This document shows, piece after piece, positions 6,475 to 9,065 of a stretch of 9,065 bases of DNA (positions are counted from its first letter, which is position 1; the number at the start of each line of letters is the position of its first letter). A program made the position numbers and the translations under genes. The DNA is taken from assembly GCA_003451635.1 (NCBI GenBank), contig DMAT01000218.1:1641-10705 (forward strand), given 5' to 3'. Origin of the DNA: Syntrophus sp. (in: bacteria). Its GTDB lineage: Bacteria; Desulfobacterota; Syntrophia; Syntrophales; UBA8958. The notes beneath the pieces are model-generated. The model ran no database searches, was not told the DNA's origin, and worked only from the letters and a program-made list of their open reading frames with translations.

Positions 6475-8984
6475 TCATGCAGGATAAACAGACAAAATGG
6501 ACCATATTTGCGGAAAGGCCTGTGAAGCTTTCGAAACTCCTTGCATGCTTCGCCATGGTCTTGGTGTTTTTTGCCTCCGCAGCTATTGTCTTCGGAGATG
6601 AAATCACGTCCTGTCAGGGGGTTGTGCACGACCGGCAGGGGAACCCTCTGGCCGGGGTTTTCGTTGAAATGAAGGACGAGCCCTACACGCTGATCGTGAC
6701 CGGTCCTGATGGGGCATTTCTCCTGGTGGATCTCCCCGTCGAGAAACCACTCTCAATTTCTATTCATAAGGAAGGCTACTTTCCGGTTTTTGAGACATTT
6801 TCCCCTCAGGCGGGAGAAAAAAATGTCAAAGTGATGGTATTATCCGTCCTGCCCCCGGAGCCGCTTGAGACGGAGATAGCTGCCATTGGTGCAGGACAGC
6901 CGCAACCTGTACACATTGAGGCGGATACTCTGAGCTACGAGCAGGATACCGACACCTATCATGCCGAAGGAGAGGTTATAATCCGTTACGCCGGAAACAT
7001 CCTTACCTCTGATTCCACTGCTCTCAACAGCAAGACAGACGAGGCGTTTGCCCAGGGACAGGTCGTCCTTAAAAGCAAGCAGGATGTCATGTCGGGATCA
7101 CGGATGAAGATGCATATGCCATCGCAAACGGGCGTTCTTGAAGAGGGGCAGGTTTTTATTGCAGAGACGCATTTTTACATTAAGGGCGACCGAATTGAAA
7201 AAAGAGGAGAAGCCACCTATCATGTGGTAAATGGCCAGGCCACAACCTGCGACGGAGATGCTCCTGACTGGCGCCTGACGGGCAAGACCATGAACGTTAC
7301 CGTTGATGGTTATGGAACAATCACGGACGGCAAATTTTATACGGGGAAGGCGCCGGTGTTCTATACCCCTTTTTTCCTTTTTCCCGCCAAGACAGAGCGC
7401 CAGTCGGGCTTTCTCTTTCCCCACCGCATGAGTTTTTCCTCAGAGAAGCTTGGATGGGATGTGGGAATCCCTTTTTATTGGGCCATTTCCAAGGATACGG
7501 ATGCCACCTTTTACCAGCGTTACATGAGTGAGCGGGGATTTCAGGAAGGGGCGGAGTTTCGCTATGCCACCGAGTCAACAACAGGCGTCCTCTACGGCGA
7601 TTTCCTGAATGACAGCAAGAAAATTACGGAAACCTCGGGCAATTTAAGCCGGAACTGGCAGTCAAACCAGCAGCGGTGGTCCTTTTACTGGACCCAGGAG
7701 ACACGCTTTGATCCGACTCTCAATTTCCGGGCCGATGTCGCCAAGGTGTCAGATAATTGGTATTTCAAGGATTTTTCCTCCTATAATTACTTTCTCGATA
7801 ATTACTCCCTTGATCAGGTGCAGCCCTTTAAAAGGATAGCCTTTGTCGGCGACGAATCGTTGCCTTCCCTCACTTCTACTCTCCGCCTCGTCAAGAGCTG
7901 GCAGCTGTTCAATCTGACGGCCCTGGTGCAAGATACGAAAGATCTTACCGTTGCCTCCAATGACGGAACTCTCCAGAAATATCCGGAGGTGACCTTCACC
8001 GGAGCCAAGGCGCCCCTCTTCGGTTCCCCGGTAAATTATGAAATTGCCTCGACATATGATTATTTCTACCGGGGTGTAGGTCAGAAGGGCCAATACCTGG
8101 ACATCAATCCCACCCTTTCTCTGCCTTTTAACGTGGGCGATTATTTCCAGTTGACCCCTTTTGGCGGCGTGCAGGCGACCTTATGGCGACGGGATGATAC
8201 GATTGAAGATGGCCTGGCAAAGAGGGGGGACCGGGAGGTGTACAGGGCCGGCGCCAGTATGACCTCGGAAATTCACCGGGTCTTCAACATCGGCGGCGTG
8301 GGCCTGAACAGGATCCGTCACGGCATCCTGCCGGCGGTAACATATTCGTACGTTCCCAACGCCCTGCAGGACGGCCTGCCGAATTATGCCGCCGCAGTTG
8401 GTGAACAGAATGCCGTGACCTATGCCCTTACGAACACCTTGACTGCCAAGTATCTCGATAAGGCCGGCAACGCGACTTATATCGAGTTTTTGCGGTTCCT
8501 GCTGTCCCAGACTTATGATATCAAGGCGGGTGCGGCGGATACGATTCCGCCGGGAACGGAGCGGCGGCCCTTCAGCAATATCGCCTTGGAGCTCGACTTC
8601 AAGCCGTTGCCGTTTCTTTCATTTTCCGCTCGGAATCAATACAACACTTATATCACGAACTGGTCCCAGGCCAACTATGACCTGGGAGTGACCGATTGGC
8701 GAGGTGATTCCGCCACCGTGACTTATCGGTACACCCAGAATTCCCTCGAAGAGATCAATCTGTTGCTGGCGGCCCCGGTAACGAAGAGTTTGGGTCTCAC
8801 CTTTAACATCAAACAGGATCTGCTGAATGAGAGAAATATTGAACGCGCTTTTGGTTTTACTTACGTGCGACAATGCTGGAACGTTATCTTCAACTACAAG
8901 ACGCGGAACGTACTGGATACCAACGGTGTTGATCGGACCGATGATAAAACCTATGAGTTCAAAATAGCCATCGTGGGCCTATAA
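6471..8984 (+). CDS. lptD: LPS-assembly protein LptD with an extra N-terminal carboxypeptidase-regulatory-like domain
   Basis: LptD is the outer-membrane beta-barrel that, plugged by LptE, inserts lipopolysaccharide into the outer leaflet. The 837 residues exceed E. coli LptD (784). Seen in order: a basic N-terminus and hydrophobic segment (about 21-41) likely cleaved after VFG42; a carboxypeptidase-regulatory-like beta-sandwich (about 46-111, GVVHDRQGNPLAGVFVEMKD, then TGPDGAFLL and HKEGYFPVFETF); the OstA/LptA-like periplasmic domain (about 147-290, from VHIEADTLSY); and the barrel (about 295-837), opening APVFYTPFFLFPAKTERQSG and rich in aromatic strands. C260 (TTCDGD) and C802 (RQCWNV) align with E. 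coli C173 and C725; C48 lies in the added domain. ATG 6471 overlaps the folC stop (ATGA) behind GGAGG (6462-6466). ATG 6477 and GTG 6522 are alternatives, the latter giving a classic 25-residue signal peptide. Confidence 0.93.
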   Translation: MIMQDKQTKWTIFAERPVKLSKLLACFAMVLVFFASAAIVFGDEITSCQGVVHDRQGNPLAGVFVEMKDEPYTLIVTGPDGAFLLVDLPVEKPLSISIHKEGYFPVFETFSPQAGEKNVKVMVLSVLPPEPLETEIAAIGAGQPQPVHIEADTLSYEQDTDTYHAEGEVIIRYAGNILTSDSTALNSKTDEAFAQGQVVLKSKQDVMSGSRMKMHMPSQTGVLEEGQVFIAETHFYIKGDRIEKRGEATYHVVNGQATTCDGDAPDWRLTGKTMNVTVDGYGTITDGKFYTGKAPVFYTPFFLFPAKTERQSGFLFPHRMSFSSEKLGWDVGIPFYWAISKDTDATFYQRYMSERGFQEGAEFRYATESTTGVLYGDFLNDSKKITETSGNLSRNWQSNQQRWSFYWTQETRFDPTLNFRADVAKVSDNWYFKDFSSYNYFLDNYSLDQVQPFKRIAFVGDESLPSLTSTLRLVKSWQLFNLTALVQDTKDLTVASNDGTLQKYPEVTFTGAKAPLFGSPVNYEIASTYDYFYRGVGQKGQYLDINPTLSLPFNVGDYFQLTPFGGVQATLWRRDDTIEDGLAKRGDREVYRAGASMTSEIHRVFNIGGVGLNRIRHGILPAVTYSYVPNALQDGLPNYAAAVGEQNAVTYALTNTLTAKYLDKAGNATYIEFLRFLLSQTYDIKAGAADTIPPGTERRPFSNIALELDFKPLPFLSFSARNQYNTYITNWSQANYDLGVTDWRGDSATVTYRYTQNSLEEINLLLAAPVTKSLGLTFNIKQDLLNERNIERAFGFTYVRQCWNVIFNYKTRNVLDTNGVDRTDDKTYEFKIAIVGL

Positions 8985-8995
8985 AAATTAGCCCT

Positions 8996-9015
8996 GTGAA
9001 GGTTAACTCCTTCGC
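8996..9015 (+). other. Hairpin after lptD
   Basis: GTGAAGG (8996-9002) can pair with CCTTCGC (9009-9015), with one G-U pair and a 6-nt loop. It begins 11 nt after the lptD stop. It is followed by five A rather than T, so it is not a standard intrinsic terminator on this strand; it may protect the 3' end of the message. Confidence 0.4.
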
Positions 9016-9031
9016 AAAAAGCCCGGAATTA

Positions 9032-9052
9032 TCCCCCCTTTTTGACGGGGGA
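9032..9052. repeat. C/G-rich inverted repeat, possible dispersed intergenic element
   Basis: TCCCCC (9032-9037) pairs with GGGGGA (9047-9052) across a 9-nt loop containing TTTTT. The pyrimidine-rich left arm followed by GGGGGAGGCGGG resembles C-run/G-run palindromes repeated between genes in many bacterial genomes. Only one copy is in the window, so its repeat nature is inference. Confidence 0.4.
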
Positions 9053-9065
9053 GGCGGGAAACCGG

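Noticed and set aside
7098..8093. Several minus-strand open frames inside lptD
   Set aside because: They overlap the conserved OstA and barrel regions of lptD and look like shadows of its codon use.
1..9065. CRISPR array, tRNA, rRNA, insertion sequence, toxin-antitoxin or defence genes
   Set aside because: No direct repeats with regular spacing, no cloverleaf or transposase, and no terminal inverted repeats were seen; the window is almost fully occupied by housekeeping genes.

Overview
The window is a bacterial core-gene region. It runs from the 3' end of a spc-type ribosomal operon through a complete alpha operon and into a second, unrelated operon; every gene is on the + strand. The LptD-type outer-membrane LPS exporter shows a Gram-negative (diderm) organism. 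The moderate GC, the gene order secY-map-infA-rpmJ-rpsM-rpsK-rpsD-rpoA-rplQ, the RpoA start (RNWRGLIRPKR) and the stand-alone elongation-factor-like protein best fit a member of the Desulfobacterota (former Deltaproteobacteria), perhaps the Syntrophales. That placement is inference from recognised sequence features, not from a search.

Region 1 (1-4758): the C-terminal half of SecY, methionine aminopeptidase, IF-1, L36, S13, S11, S4, RNA polymerase alpha and L17. They are packed with gaps of 12-62 nt and end at a near-perfect 14-bp intrinsic terminator. The genes cover membrane insertion, N-terminal Met removal, initiation, 30S and 50S assembly and transcription. Three use non-AUG starts (rpmJ GTG, rpsM GTG, rpsD TTG), each behind a strong Shine-Dalgarno. 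No adk lies between secY and map, where many bacteria have it.

Region 2 (4759-5176): a small monocistronic unit with a weak candidate promoter, two short palindromes, an 86-residue protein resembling the EF-Tu domain-2 beta-barrel, and its own 12-bp hairpin terminator.

Region 3 (5177-9065): folC (folylpolyglutamate/dihydrofolate synthase) and lptD, joined by a 4-nt ATGA overlap. folC begins only a few nucleotides past the preceding U-tract and has no visible Shine-Dalgarno. LptD has an extra N-terminal carboxypeptidase-regulatory-like beta-sandwich domain before the usual OstA and barrel domains, and only three cysteines in the mature protein. The last 81 nt are non-coding and hold two hairpins; the second is C/G-rich and looks like a dispersed intergenic repeat.

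No mobile element, CRISPR array, tRNA, rRNA or defence system was seen. The most unusual items are the LptD domain fusion, the orphan EF-Tu-domain-2-like protein and the odd folC start.
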